From JAHRAH01 sp051009015 (GTDB lineage Bacteria; Pseudomonadota; Gammaproteobacteria; Tethybacterales; Persebacteraceae), in assembly GCA_051009015.1 (NCBI GenBank), contig JBPCWZ010000006.1, positions 1-20,466 on the forward strand: DNA of 20,466 bases, given 5' to 3'. The stretch's first letter is position 1, and each line of letters starts with the position of its first letter. A model generated the notes under the pieces. The model was not told where the DNA came from. It saw only the letters and a program-made list of their open reading frames with translations, and made no database searches. The position numbers and the translations under genes were made by a program. Shown one piece after another: positions 13,591 to 20,466 of this stretch.

Positions 13591-13719
13591 CCCTGTAAGG
13601 GCGGCGCAAAAATGGCGGCGGCGGGAATGGTGTCGCCCTTACAGGGCTTGATATATTGGTAATGCCGAGTCACGGGGCGTTGCCCCGTGCTATAACACGC
13701 CGCCCTTACAGGGCTTTAA
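13589..13719. repeat. Composite hairpin repeat, copy B
   Basis: Second copy of the element seen at 125-303. The first arm is at 13589-13603 and its inverted copy at 13634-13649, with a 30-bp spacer instead of 77 bp in copy A. The GTT-loop hairpin is at 13671-13689 (CACGGGGC/GCCCCGTG), followed by CTATAACA and another GCCCT/AGGGC hairpin within 13701-13716. Relative to copy A, the hairpin pair A258-T270 has become G13674-C13686, a compensatory change. The element fills the gap between the convergent mnmA and hemB genes and starts within the mnmA stop codon. Confidence 0.8.
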
Positions 13720-13722
13720 TGT

Positions 13723-13744
13723 CGCGCCCTATCGGGCGCGTTTA
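13723..13744 (+). terminator. Possible intrinsic terminator between mnmA and hemB
   Basis: A 7-bp perfect stem, CGCGCCC at 13723-13729 and GGGCGCG at 13734-13740, with a 4-nt loop, followed by TTTATTAT. The T tract is short and interrupted, so efficiency is doubtful. It follows repeat B directly and lies just beyond the hemB stop codon on the other strand. Confidence 0.4.
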
Positions 13745-14734
13745 TTATCCTTTCAGCCATCCTGCGATATCGGCGGCAAAATAAGTCAGCACCGCCCGCG
13801 CTCCGGCGCGCTTGAACGACAGCATTGTTTCCATCACTATCGGGCGCAAAACATCGTCATCGCCGCCGCCGAGGGAGTGCAGCATTGCATACTCCCCCGA
13901 TACCTGATACGCCAAAACCGGCTTGTCAAAAGCATCCGCCGCCTCGCGCACAATGTCCAAATAGGGCATTGCAGGTTTGACCATTAACATATCCGCGCCT
14001 TCATCCAAATCCAGCCGCATTTCCAACAATGCTTCGCGGCGGTTTGCCGGATGCATCTGATAATCGCGCTTGTCCTTGCCGCCGAGCGCGCCGCCCGAAC
14101 CGAGTGCGGCGCGAAAAGGCGCGTAAAACGCCGATGCATATTTGGCGGCATAAGACAAAATCTTGGCATCCGTCAAACCCGCATTTTCCAACGCGGCGCG
14201 GATGGCAAAAACCCGCCCGTCCATCATATCCGAAGGGGCGACAATATCCGCTCCCGCTTGTGCAAGCATTACCGCCTGCCGCGCCAAAACCGCAACACTG
14301 CGGTCGTTTTCCACCCGCCCGCCGGAACCCAAAACGCCGTCATGCCCGTGGCTTGTGTATGGATCCAGCGCAACATCGGCGATGGTGCCAAGTTGCGGAA
14401 AGCGCTCTTTGATGCCGCCAAGGGCGCGCGGTATCAATCCTTGCGGATTTAGCGCTCCGGTGCCATCGTCATCCTTATCCGCCGTTTCAACAACCGGAAA
14501 AACGGCAACGGCGGGAATGCCCAGCCGCAGCGCCTTTTCGCAAGCGCGCCATAACCCGTCCATGGACAACCGGCAAATGCCGGGCATGGAAGGCGCGGGG
14601 GTGTCTTGTTTTTCGTTATGGACAAAAAGCGGCTGGACGAGGTCATCCGGCGACAAGCGCGATTCGGCGACAAGGCGGCGGATAAAATCATCACTGCGCA
14701 ACCTGCGCATTCTGGTGTGCGGATATTTCATCAT
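13745..14734 (-). CDS. hemB: Delta-aminolevulinic acid dehydratase (porphobilinogen synthase)
   Basis: Condenses two 5-aminolevulinate molecules to porphobilinogen in tetrapyrrole synthesis; 329 aa. The two Schiff-base/active-site lysines are seen in ILSYAAKYAS (Lys198) and DMLMVKPAMPY (Lys253). The metal-binding segment reads D-V-A-L-D-P-Y-T-S-H-G-H-D-G (120-133): the cysteines of the zinc type are replaced by Ala/Asp, so a magnesium-type enzyme is expected. GRVENDRSV (139-147) and QVSGEYAM are further family motifs. Two adjacent ATGs (14734 and 14731) can start it; no strong ribosome site is visible. Last gene of the pdxH-aroK-aroB-hemB operon, with a 10-nt gap after aroB. Confidence 0.95.
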   Translation of the reverse strand: MMKYPHTRMRRLRSDDFIRRLVAESRLSPDDLVQPLFVHNEKQDTPAPSMPGICRLSMDGLWRACEKALRLGIPAVAVFPVVETADKDDDGTGALNPQGLIPRALGGIKERFPQLGTIADVALDPYTSHGHDGVLGSGGRVENDRSVAVLARQAVMLAQAGADIVAPSDMMDGRVFAIRAALENAGLTDAKILSYAAKYASAFYAPFRAALGSGGALGGKDKRDYQMHPANRREALLEMRLDLDEGADMLMVKPAMPYLDIVREAADAFDKPVLAYQVSGEYAMLHSLGGGDDDVLRPIVMETMLSFKRAGARAVLTYFAADIAGWLKG

Positions 14735-14744
14735 CGTATTATCG

Positions 14745-15812
14745 TTATGTTGTTGTTATGGAAGTCAATGTTTCGGCGATGGCGCTTTCTTCGGCATCGG
14801 TCAAAAAAGCATCGCCGATGGCGCGCATGAGTATAACGCGGTGTTTGCCGCCGAGCCGTTTTTTGTCCGTCAGCATCGCCGTCAATAGTTTTTGCCTGTC
14901 AACCTTGACGCCGCCGACCGGCAAATCCAAACGATGCAATAACGCACGCACCCGCAAAACATCGCCATCGTCAAAACCGGCAATCAGTTGCGACAACCGT
15001 GCCGCCGCAACCAAACCGATGGCGACCGCCTCGCCATGCAGCCATTCGCCATAACCGGCGCAGTTTTCTATGGCATGGGCGAAAGTATGCCCCAGATTCA
15101 ACAACGCCCGCCGTCCGGTTTTTTCGTGCGGGTCTGCCGCGACAATATCCGCTTTCATTCGCGCGCATTTGCCGACGATTTGCGCCGTCAGTTGTTCGTC
15201 CCGCTTGCCAATGGCATCGGCATTATCGGACAACATATCAAAAAACGCCGCATCGCCGAGCATTCCGTATTTGACAACTTCCGCCAAACCGGCGCGATAT
15301 TCGCGCTTTGGCAAAGTGCCGAGTAGTGCAGTATCGCAAAGCACCGCCGCCGGTTGATGAAAAGCGCCGATGAGATTTTTGCCGTCTTTGTGATTGACGC
15401 CCGTTTTTCCGCCGATGGCGGCATCCACTTGCGCCAGCAAAGTGGTCGGCAATTGCACAACCGGCACGCCGCGCAAATACACCGCAGCGGCAAAACCGGC
15501 AATATCGCCGACAACGCCGCCGCCCAAAGCCGCAAGCCAGCCATCGCGCCCGATGTTGGCGGCGATGAGTTGGTCAAGCACCGCATTGAGCGTTTGCATG
15601 TTTTTGTATTCTTCACCGGCGGGGATGATAATGCTCGCCGTATGCCTGTCGCCGAGTGCGGCAAGTGCGGTTTTGCCGTGCAAGTCAAAAACCGCATGGT
15701 CGGAAAGCAAAACTGCGCCGCCTTCGCCGGGGGCGTATTCGCCTATCGCCGACAATATTCCGGCACCGGCGCGAAAAGGATAAGCGCCCGGGTTGATATC
15801 AAACGCTATCAT
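14745..15812 (-). CDS. aroB: 3-dehydroquinate synthase
   Basis: Second step of the shikimate pathway, NAD- and metal-dependent cyclisation of DAHP; 355 aa. Landmarks are P-A-G-E-E-Y-K (about 64-70), GGGVVGDIAGFAAAVYLRGV (NAD/phosphate loop, about 97-116), PTTLLAQVDAAIGGKTGVNH, AEVVKYGML (metal-ligand glutamate) and the metal-binding NLGHTFAHAIE and H-G-E-A-V-A motifs. The start is the ATG at 15812, which overlaps the aroK stop by 4 nt (ATGA); the frame runs 14 codons further up, but inside aroK. The aroK-aroB order is the common proteobacterial arrangement. Confidence 0.95.
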   Translation of the reverse strand: MIAFDINPGAYPFRAGAGILSAIGEYAPGEGGAVLLSDHAVFDLHGKTALAALGDRHTASIIIPAGEEYKNMQTLNAVLDQLIAANIGRDGWLAALGGGVVGDIAGFAAAVYLRGVPVVQLPTTLLAQVDAAIGGKTGVNHKDGKNLIGAFHQPAAVLCDTALLGTLPKREYRAGLAEVVKYGMLGDAAFFDMLSDNADAIGKRDEQLTAQIVGKCARMKADIVAADPHEKTGRRALLNLGHTFAHAIENCAGYGEWLHGEAVAIGLVAAARLSQLIAGFDDGDVLRVRALLHRLDLPVGGVKVDRQKLLTAMLTDKKRLGGKHRVILMRAIGDAFLTDAEESAIAETLTSITTT

Positions 15813-16366
15813 GGCCGAAAAGATGCGGCGGATAAAAGCGCCCGCATAATGCACATCGCCGTATCATTTTCGTTATGACGGGGGGAAATATCAACAATGC
15901 AATGCGCCGCCCGTTCATAAAGGGCTTTGCGTTCGGCAAATAGTTTTGTCAAAACACCGCGCACCGATTTTATATCGCCGCTACCGGCAAGCAGCGGGCG
16001 GCTTGCGCCATTATCCGCCAATGCCCGTTTTGCCAAAAGCGAAAGCGGCGCGCGCAAATAACAAACGGCATTTTTGCCATCGGCGCGCATTCGGCAAATG
16101 TTATCCGCAGTGCAAACAATGCCGCCACCGGTCGCAATTACCTGCCCGCCTTTTTTCAGCACACGGCGCAACTCGCGGCTTTCCAATTGACGAAATGCCT
16201 GTTCGCCGCCATTGGCAAAAATGACGGCGATTGATTTGCCGCTGTTTGCGCTTATGTTGGCGTCAATATCAACAAAAGGGCGGCGCAGCATTTTGGCAAG
16301 CGCCTTTCCCGCCGCGCTCTTGCCGCTGCACATCATTCCGACCAGAATAATATTATTGCCGGGCAT
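15809..16366 (-). CDS. aroK: Shikimate kinase
   Basis: Phosphorylates shikimate at the 3-hydroxyl using ATP; 185 aa, a P-loop kinase. Walker A G-M-M-C-S-G-K-S is at 10-17, the shikimate-binding D-x-D in FVDIDANI at 31-38, the E-x-x-F-R segment GGEQAFRQLESREL (53-66), the glycine triplet ATGGGIV (78-84), and the lid region with RPLL after about residue 122. The ATG at 16366 gives the usual N-terminus and lies 2 nt after the pdxH stop; the frame extends upstream only within pdxH. The C-terminal tail continues past the usual end by a few basic/aromatic residues. Confidence 0.93.
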   Translation of the reverse strand: MPGNNIILVGMMCSGKSAAGKALAKMLRRPFVDIDANISANSGKSIAVIFANGGEQAFRQLESRELRRVLKKGGQVIATGGGIVCTADNICRMRADGKNAVCYLRAPLSLLAKRALADNGASRPLLAGSGDIKSVRGVLTKLFAERKALYERAAHCIVDISPRHNENDTAMCIMRALLSAASFRP

Positions 16367-16368
16367 TG

Positions 16369-16995
16369 TCAAGGTTGCAAAAGCGCGCTTTTCCAGCCGC
16401 TCCCGCCGTCTTTGTCGCGCCAAAAAGCCAACCGCTGATGCAGCCGCCCGCCGCCTTCCAGCCAAAACTCCATTCGTATCGGGCGCAAACAAAAGCCGCT
16501 CCAATGCGGCGGCAGGGGCGGAAGTTTGCCGCGGTATTTGGCATCCAGCGTTTTGACGGCGGCGGCAAGTTCGGCATAATCCGGAATCGGTTGTGATTGA
16601 CGACTCGCCCATGCGCCGATTTGGCTTTGGCGCGGGCGGGTGCGAAAGTACTTCGCCACCCGCGCCCGCGGCAACTCACGGGTTTCGCCTTCCGCCAAAA
16701 CCTGCCGCCCCAGCGGTTTCCAATAAAACGCCAGCGCCGCTTTGGCGCATTCGCGCAGCGCCAAACCCTTGCGGCTTTCGCGGTTGGTAAAAAACACAAA
16801 GCCGCCGGCGCCGTGTTCTTTCACCAATATCGTGCGCGCTTGCGGCATTCCGTCGCCGCCGATGGTCGCCAGCGTTGCGGCATTGGGGTTTGTCGGCTCG
16901 GCGCGTTCGGCATCCGCCAGCCACTTGCCAAAAAGCGCCATCGGATTGTCCCGCCGCATGGTTGCCAAATTTAATTGCGCCCGAAAATCCGGCAT
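16369..16995 (-). CDS. pdxH: Pyridoxamine/pyridoxine 5'-phosphate oxidase
   Basis: FMN-dependent oxidase making pyridoxal 5'-phosphate; 208 aa, a split-barrel dimer. Family features are N-P-M-A-L-F-G-K-W (about 17-25), ATLATIGGDGMPQARTILVK (FMN-binding strand region, about 40-59), G-F-V-F-F-T-N-R-E-S-R-K-G (phosphate-binding), W-K-P-L-G-R-Q-V, SQIGAWASRQS and W-x-G-F-x-L-R-P-x-R-x-E-F-W. The usual C-terminal R-L-x-P is replaced by L-L-Q-P, which may matter slightly for substrate binding. The start is the ATG at 16995; the frame is open far upstream, but only through the tRNA genes. A TAATAT hexamer lies 7 nt before the ATG. First gene of the operon. Confidence 0.93.
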   Translation of the reverse strand: MPDFRAQLNLATMRRDNPMALFGKWLADAERAEPTNPNAATLATIGGDGMPQARTILVKEHGAGGFVFFTNRESRKGLALRECAKAALAFYWKPLGRQVLAEGETRELPRARVAKYFRTRPRQSQIGAWASRQSQPIPDYAELAAAVKTLDAKYRGKLPPLPPHWSGFCLRPIRMEFWLEGGGRLHQRLAFWRDKDGGSGWKSALLQP

Positions 16996-17019
16996 AGTGC
17001 AAATATTACCAAATAATAC

Positions 17020-17025
17020 TATAAA
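17020..17025 (+). promoter_or_regulatory. Likely -10 element of the tRNA operon
   Basis: TATAAA, ending 11 nt before the mature tRNA-Gly 5' end, in an AT-rich stretch followed by a GC-rich discriminator (CGCCCGCGC), as is common for stable-RNA promoters. No good -35 hexamer is seen at 17 bp. The 41-bp gap from the pdxH ATG must serve both directions. Confidence 0.45.
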
Positions 17026-17036
17026 ATAACGCCCGC

Positions 17037-17109
17037 GCGGGAGTAGCTCAGTTGGTAGAGCGCAACCTTGCCAAGGTTGAGGTCGCGAGTTCGAATCTCG
17101 TCTCCCGCT
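17037..17109 (+). tRNA. tRNA-Gly (anticodon GCC)
   Basis: The 73 nt fold as a standard cloverleaf: acceptor GCGGGAG/CTCCCGC, D stem GCTC/GAGC, anticodon stem CAACC/GGTTG around loop TTGCCAA, and T stem GCGAG with loop TTCGAAT. The discriminator is T. The next bases are CCG, so the 3' CCA is not encoded and must be added. First of three tRNAs in the same order as E. coli glyW-cysT-leuZ. Confidence 0.97.
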
Positions 17110-17161
17110 CCGTCTTATGACTTCCGTTATCATTTGCGGTTTTTGTTGTTGCCGATATTCC

Positions 17162-17232
17162 GGCGGGATGGCAGAGTGGTTATGCAGCGGCCTGCAAAGC
17201 CGCCTACGCCGGTTCAATTCCGACTCCCGCCT
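17162..17232 (+). tRNA. tRNA-Cys (anticodon GCA)
   Basis: The 71 nt have acceptor GGCGGGA/TCCCGCC, anticodon stem GCGGC/GCCGC around loop CTGCAAA, and T loop TTCAATT. The discriminator is T (U73, as expected for tRNA-Cys), followed by CCG instead of CCA. It lies 52 nt after tRNA-Gly. Confidence 0.97.
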
Positions 17233-17249
17233 CCGTTTTTGTCGCACCC

Positions 17250-17331
17250 GCCCGGATGGTGGAATGGGTAGACACCGGGGACTTAAAATCCCCCGCCTTG
17301 CGGCTTGCCGGTTCGAATCCGGCTCCGGGCA
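17250..17331 (+). tRNA. tRNA-Leu (anticodon UAA)
   Basis: The 82 nt form a class II tRNA with a long variable arm (GCCTTGCGGC). The acceptor is GCCCGGA/TCCGGGC, the anticodon stem GGGGA/TCCCC around loop CTTAAAA, the T loop TTCGAAT, and the discriminator A (A73, as expected for leucine). It is followed by AAC, so CCA is not encoded. It lies 17 nt after tRNA-Cys. It reads UUA/UUG codons, which are frequent in the left-hand genes. Confidence 0.97.
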
Positions 17332-17337
17332 AACGCC

Positions 17338-17356
17338 CGCGCGGCGCGCGCTTTTT
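17338..17356 (+). terminator. Intrinsic terminator after the tRNA operon
   Basis: A 5-bp GC stem, CGCGC at 17338-17342 and GCGCG at 17346-17350, with loop GGC, followed by C and five T. It lies 6 nt past the tRNA-Leu end. The stem is short but all GC. It separates the tRNAs from argJ. Confidence 0.55.
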
Positions 17357-17434
17357 GGGAAACAATCCACGGCGCGTGGTTTGGAACGCGGCGGCGCGGA
17401 CGGATTCCGGTTTAATCTTCGGCGGCGGAATGTC

Positions 17435-18640
17435 GTGGCGGTCGGCTTAAAACCGCCGCAGTTTTTGCCGCCGGTGGACGGAATTCGTCTCGGCTGCGCG
17501 CGCGCGATCAAATCCCGCAGCCGCGACGATTTGACGGCGGTGGAAATCGCCCCCGGCGCGGCGGTCGCCGGAGTTTTTACGCGCAATTTATATCCCGCCC
17601 CGCCGGTGGAGGTGTGCCGCGAACATTTGCGGGCGGGCGGCGGCAATATCCGCGGGCTGGTCATCAACGCCGGAATCGCCAACGCCGGGACGCTCGGACG
17701 CGGGCTGCGGGACGCGCGGGAATCGTGCAAACTTTTCGCCGCGATTCTCGGCTGTCGCGCCGCCGAAGTTTTGCCTTTGTCCACCGGCGTAATTATGGAA
17801 TATCTGCCGATGGAAAAATACGCCGCCGGGCTGCGGTCGTGCGCGCGGCGTCTCGCCGCCGACAATTGGCTTTCCGCCGCCCGCGCGATGACCACCACCG
17901 ACACCGTCGCCAAGGGCGCGTATCGCAAAGTGCAAGACGGCGGGCGCGTTTTTACGGTCGCCGGAATTGCGAAAGGGTCGGGGATGATTCATCCGAATAT
18001 GGGAACGATGCTGGCGTTTGTCGCGACCGACGCCGCCGTATCGCCGCGTTCGCTGGCGGCGTGGCAGCGCGAAGCCGCCGCCGAAACTTTTAATGCAGTC
18101 AGCGTGGACGGCGACACTTCCACCAACGATTCTTTCATTCTCGCCGCCACCGGACGGGCGGGAAAATGCCGCGGCGAAGCGGCGCGGCGAGTGCGGCGGG
18201 CGGTCGCCGAAGTATGCGCGGAACTCGCCGAGGCGATCGTCCGCGACGGCGAAGGCGCGACAAAACTCGTCGTCATTTGCGCGCGCGGCGCGAAAACGCG
18301 CGCCGTCTGCCGCAAAGTCGCCGCGGCGGTGGCGATTTCGCCGCTGGTCAAAACCGCGCTGGCGGCGGGCGACGCCAATGTCGGCAGATTCCTGATGGCG
18401 GTCGGCAACGGCGGCGGCGGTTTTGATCCGCGGCGGATGCGGATGCAAATTTGCGGTCTGCCGGTGATTCGCGGCGGCGGGCTGGACCCGCATTATGACG
18501 AGAAAAAAACCGCGGCGGCGTTGGCGGCGGACGAAATTCGGATAGACATTTCGCTGGGAGACGGCGCGCATTCCGCGACCATGAAAACCTGCGATTTGAC
18601 GCGCCGCTACATTGAAATCAACGCCGATTATCGTTCATGA
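17435..18640 (+). CDS. argJ: Bifunctional ornithine acetyltransferase / N-acetylglutamate synthase
   Basis: Recycles the acetyl group in arginine synthesis (transfer from N-acetylornithine to glutamate) and may also use acetyl-CoA; 401 aa. ArgJ is made as a precursor that cuts itself before a conserved threonine. Here the site is KGSGMIHPNMGTMLAF, with Thr191 as nucleophile and Gly instead of the commonly seen Ala before it. Other motifs are GVFTRN, V-C-R-E-H-L, N-A-G-x-A-N-A-G-T, P-L-S-T-G-V-I, TTTDT-AK, VDGDTSTND and the C-terminal NADYRS. I chose the GTG at 17435, giving MAVGLKPPQ, the common N-terminus; the overlapping ATG at 17429 is out of frame. Leucine codons are 21 CTN to 9 TTR, and GGA occurs 8 times, unlike mnmA. 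Confidence 0.92.
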   Translation: MAVGLKPPQFLPPVDGIRLGCARAIKSRSRDDLTAVEIAPGAAVAGVFTRNLYPAPPVEVCREHLRAGGGNIRGLVINAGIANAGTLGRGLRDARESCKLFAAILGCRAAEVLPLSTGVIMEYLPMEKYAAGLRSCARRLAADNWLSAARAMTTTDTVAKGAYRKVQDGGRVFTVAGIAKGSGMIHPNMGTMLAFVATDAAVSPRSLAAWQREAAAETFNAVSVDGDTSTNDSFILAATGRAGKCRGEAARRVRRAVAEVCAELAEAIVRDGEGATKLVVICARGAKTRAVCRKVAAAVAISPLVKTALAAGDANVGRFLMAVGNGGGGFDPRRMRMQICGLPVIRGGGLDPHYDEKKTAAALAADEIRIDISLGDGAHSATMKTCDLTRRYIEINADYRS

Positions 18641-18704
18641 AAACCGGTTTTATGAAACGCGATTTGCGCGACTCTCGCGATGTTTTCGTTCGCGGCGGCG
18701 GGCG

Positions 18705-19568
18705 ATGAAATCCGGCGCGTCCGATTCGCGGCGCATCGCCGTCGCGCTGGAACGAATCGCGCGCGCGTTGGAGGGCGGCGCGCCCGCGCCGGAAGAGTTT
18801 GACGGCGGCGGCTGTTTTCGGTGGCGCGCCGAAAGCGGCGGCGGCGGCGGCGTTTTGCATCCGATTCCGTTCGCGGCGGCGGACGAGTTGCCGCAATTGC
18901 GCGGACTTGACCGGCAAATTTTGCTCGTGGAACGCAACACGCGCGCGTTTTTGCGCGGCCGTCCGTCCAATCATGTATTGCTCACCGGTCCGCGCGGCGC
19001 CGGAAAATCTTCGGTGGCGCGCGGCGTTCTGGCGCGACATGCGGCGCGGCTGCGGCTGATTGAAACGGACGCGGAAGGGCTGTCGCAGCTGCCGCGTCTT
19101 TTGCCGGCGCTGGCGGCGCGGCGCGAAAAATTCGTCGTGTACTGCGACGATTTGTCCTTTGCGCGGGGCGCGTCCGCCGTATTTCAGCGGCTGAAAAGCG
19201 CGCTGGACGGCGGACTGTCCGCCGCGCGCGACAATGTCCGCGTATATGCGACTTCCAACCGCCGCCGTTTGGCGCCGGAACATTTCGCCGATAATTCCGC
19301 GCAATTTAACGATGAAATTCACGGCGGCGAGACGGCGGAGGAAACCGTCGCCTTGTCCGACCGTTTCGGTTTGTGGGTGCCGTTTTTTGATATTTCGCCG
19401 GAAGAGTACGACCGCATCGCCGCCGGCTGGCTGGCGCATTTCGGCGTCCGCGCGACGCCGGCGACGATTTCGCGGGCGCGCCGCTGGGCGGAGGAACGCG
19501 GCTCCATGAACGGCAGAATGGCGCGACATTTCGCCGCCGCCGCCGCCGCAAAAACGGCGGGAGATTGA
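18705..19568 (+). CDS. DUF815 family AAA-type ATP-binding protein
   Basis: Predicted P-loop ATPase of unknown role, 287 aa. After a helical N-terminus (RRIAVALERIARALE, 9-23) and a Gly-rich linker, it has Walker A GPRGAGKSS (95-103), the Walker-B-like F-V-V-Y-C-D-D-L-S-F (about 135-144), and the sensor-1-like V-Y-A-T-S-N-R-R (about 171-178), followed by L-S-D-R-F-G-L. This is the DUF815 pattern. DUF815 genes often sit near argJ and a Nudix gene in proteobacteria, as here, but their function is not established. The ATG at 18705 gives a start consistent with the family; an ATG at 18612 in frame, inside argJ, would add 31 basic residues. Confidence 0.85.
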   Translation: MKSGASDSRRIAVALERIARALEGGAPAPEEFDGGGCFRWRAESGGGGGVLHPIPFAAADELPQLRGLDRQILLVERNTRAFLRGRPSNHVLLTGPRGAGKSSVARGVLARHAARLRLIETDAEGLSQLPRLLPALAARREKFVVYCDDLSFARGASAVFQRLKSALDGGLSAARDNVRVYATSNRRRLAPEHFADNSAQFNDEIHGGETAEETVALSDRFGLWVPFFDISPEEYDRIAAGWLAHFGVRATPATISRARRWAEERGSMNGRMARHFAAAAAAKTAGD

Positions 19569-19591
19569 ACGGCGAAACGCCGTCCGCCGCG

Positions 19592-20466
19592 ATGCCGCAA
19601 AAATCCCGCCCGTCCCGGACGCACGCGGTTGTCGGAATTCTCCGCCGCGAAGACGGCGCGGTGTTTATGCAGCAACGGCGCGCGCCGCAAACTTTTGACG
19701 GATTCTGGGAATTTCCGGGCGGCAAAGTCAATCCGGGCGAAGAGTTATACGCCGCCCTGCAGCGCGAATTGCGGGAGGAAACCGGAATTTTCGTGCGTCG
19801 GGCGCATCGTTTTGTGCGGCGGCGGCGGCGGCATCCCGGCGGCGAATTGCTGCTGGATTTTTTCCATATCACGGAATACGACGGCGCGCCGCGCGGACGC
19901 GAGGGGCAAAACTGTCTCTGGGCGGCGGCGGACGCGCTGCCGTCGCCGCCGCTGCCGGCGAACGAATCCGTCTGCAAGTGGCTGCGACTGCCGCCGATTT
20001 GCGCGATTACGGCGGCGGAAATTTTCGGCGCGGACGAAACGCTGCGGCGTCTGCAAAACGCGCTTCGCGAAAAGCGTTTTCGCTTCGTGCAACTGCGCGA
20101 CAAAAACTTGCCGCCGCAACAAAGACGATCTTTCGCGCGGCGGGCGGCGGAGTTATGCCGCGCGCACGGCGCGCTGTTTTGCATAAACGACGACGAATTT
20201 CTCGCCGCGGAAACCGGCGGCGGACTGCATCTCGGTTCGCGCCGTCTCGCCGAATGCCGCGCCCGTCCGCCGTTTGAATGGACGGGCGCGTCCTGCCATT
20301 CCGCCGAAGAAATCGCCCGCGCGGCGGCTTTGGGGCTGGATTTCGCGGTGCTGTCGCCGGTATGCAAAACGCTTTCGCATGTCGCCGCGCCGCCTTTGGG
20401 ATGGCGGCGTTTCGCCGAAATCGCGGCGACCGCCGGCATTCCGATATACGCCCTCGGCGGACTGCA
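19592..20466 (+). CDS. Nudix hydrolase fused to a TMP-synthase/TenI-like domain (partial)
   Basis: The gene runs off the window end; 291 full codons are visible. The N-terminal part is a MutT-type Nudix domain with a perfect Nudix box G-x5-E-x7-R-E-L-R-E-E-T-G-I (about residues 50-72), expected to hydrolyse oxidised nucleoside triphosphates such as 8-oxo-dGTP. From about 148 a thiamine-phosphate-synthase/TenI-like barrel follows: R-F-V-Q-L-R-D-K, L-F-C-I-N-D-D, G-G-G-L-H-L-G, ASCHSAEE, V-L-S-P-V and P-I-Y-A-L-G-G. The ThiE phosphate/pyrimidine motif P-T-x-T-K is replaced by S-P-V-C-K-T-L-S-H, as in Nudix-fused homologues, so true thiamine-phosphate synthesis is doubtful. The start is the ATG at 19592; a TTG at 19565 overlapping the previous gene is an alternative. 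Confidence 0.88.
   Translation, partial: MPQKSRPSRTHAVVGILRREDGAVFMQQRRAPQTFDGFWEFPGGKVNPGEELYAALQRELREETGIFVRRAHRFVRRRRRHPGGELLLDFFHITEYDGAPRGREGQNCLWAAADALPSPPLPANESVCKWLRLPPICAITAAEIFGADETLRRLQNALREKRFRFVQLRDKNLPPQQRRSFARRAAELCRAHGALFCINDDEFLAAETGGGLHLGSRRLAECRARPPFEWTGASCHSAEEIARAAALGLDFAVLSPVCKTLSHVAAPPLGWRRFAEIAATAGIPIYALGGL

Noticed and set aside
17117..17434. In-frame upstream extension of argJ (about 106 codons)
   Set aside because: It runs through tRNA-Cys, tRNA-Leu and a terminator; the GTG at 17435 gives the family N-terminus.
16996..17928. In-frame upstream extension of pdxH (about 310 codons)
   Set aside because: It reads antisense through three tRNAs and argJ; PdxH homologues are about 210 aa, as obtained from the ATG at 16995.
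18618..19529. Long antisense open frames opposite argJ, DUF815 and the Nudix gene
   Set aside because: High GC with few stop codons gives long shadow frames; their translations are Arg/Ala-rich low-complexity strings without motifs.

Overview
The window looks like chromosomal DNA from a GC-rich, probably uncultured proteobacterium, most likely gamma- or betaproteobacterial. The pointers are a topoisomerase III of the type typical of those groups, a long GyrB with the C-terminal-half insert, a Nudix/TMP-synthase-like fusion protein, an argJ-DUF815-Nudix gene order, and a tRNA-Gly(GCC)/Cys(GCA)/Leu(UAA) triplet matching E. coli glyW-cysT-leuZ. I cannot name the genus. No plasmid, phage, IS, CRISPR or defence genes are visible; nearly every gene is housekeeping.

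Layout. 1-366 is a gene-free mosaic of palindromic repeats. 367-1731 (-) is a glutamine-synthetase-family ligase, facing away from a small acylphosphatase (1769-2077, +), whose stop codon overlaps that of a DUF192 protein on the other strand. From 12460 down to 2074 runs a tightly packed minus-strand block in the order fhs, 5-formyl-THF cyclo-ligase, dnaA, a 297-bp candidate oriC, dnaN, gyrB, topB, DUF192. Most junctions overlap by a few bases (ATGA, GTGA, ATGTCTAA). recF, the usual neighbour between dnaN and gyrB, is absent, and dnaA is translationally coupled to a folate gene instead of having its own promoter region.

mnmA (12505-13590, +) diverges from fhs and ends inside a second copy of the palindromic repeat (13589-13719). 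Then comes a minus-strand operon pdxH-aroK-aroB-hemB (16995 to 13745; PLP, shikimate and haem synthesis). On the plus strand the three tRNAs (17037-17331) end in a likely terminator and are followed by argJ, a DUF815 AAA ATPase, and a Nudix/thiamine-phosphate-synthase-like fusion cut by the window end. Leucine and glycine codon choice in argJ differs from that in mnmA, so the right end may be compositionally distinct.

The observations most worth following are: the composite multi-hairpin repeat present twice with a compensatory base-pair change; the NIME-like arrangement with Neisseria dRS3-type palindromes at the left end; the folate-dnaA coupling with a DnaA whose DNA-reading motif is altered; a sparse origin with two 21-bp-phased DnaA-box-like sites; and the replacement of recF by topB near gyrB.
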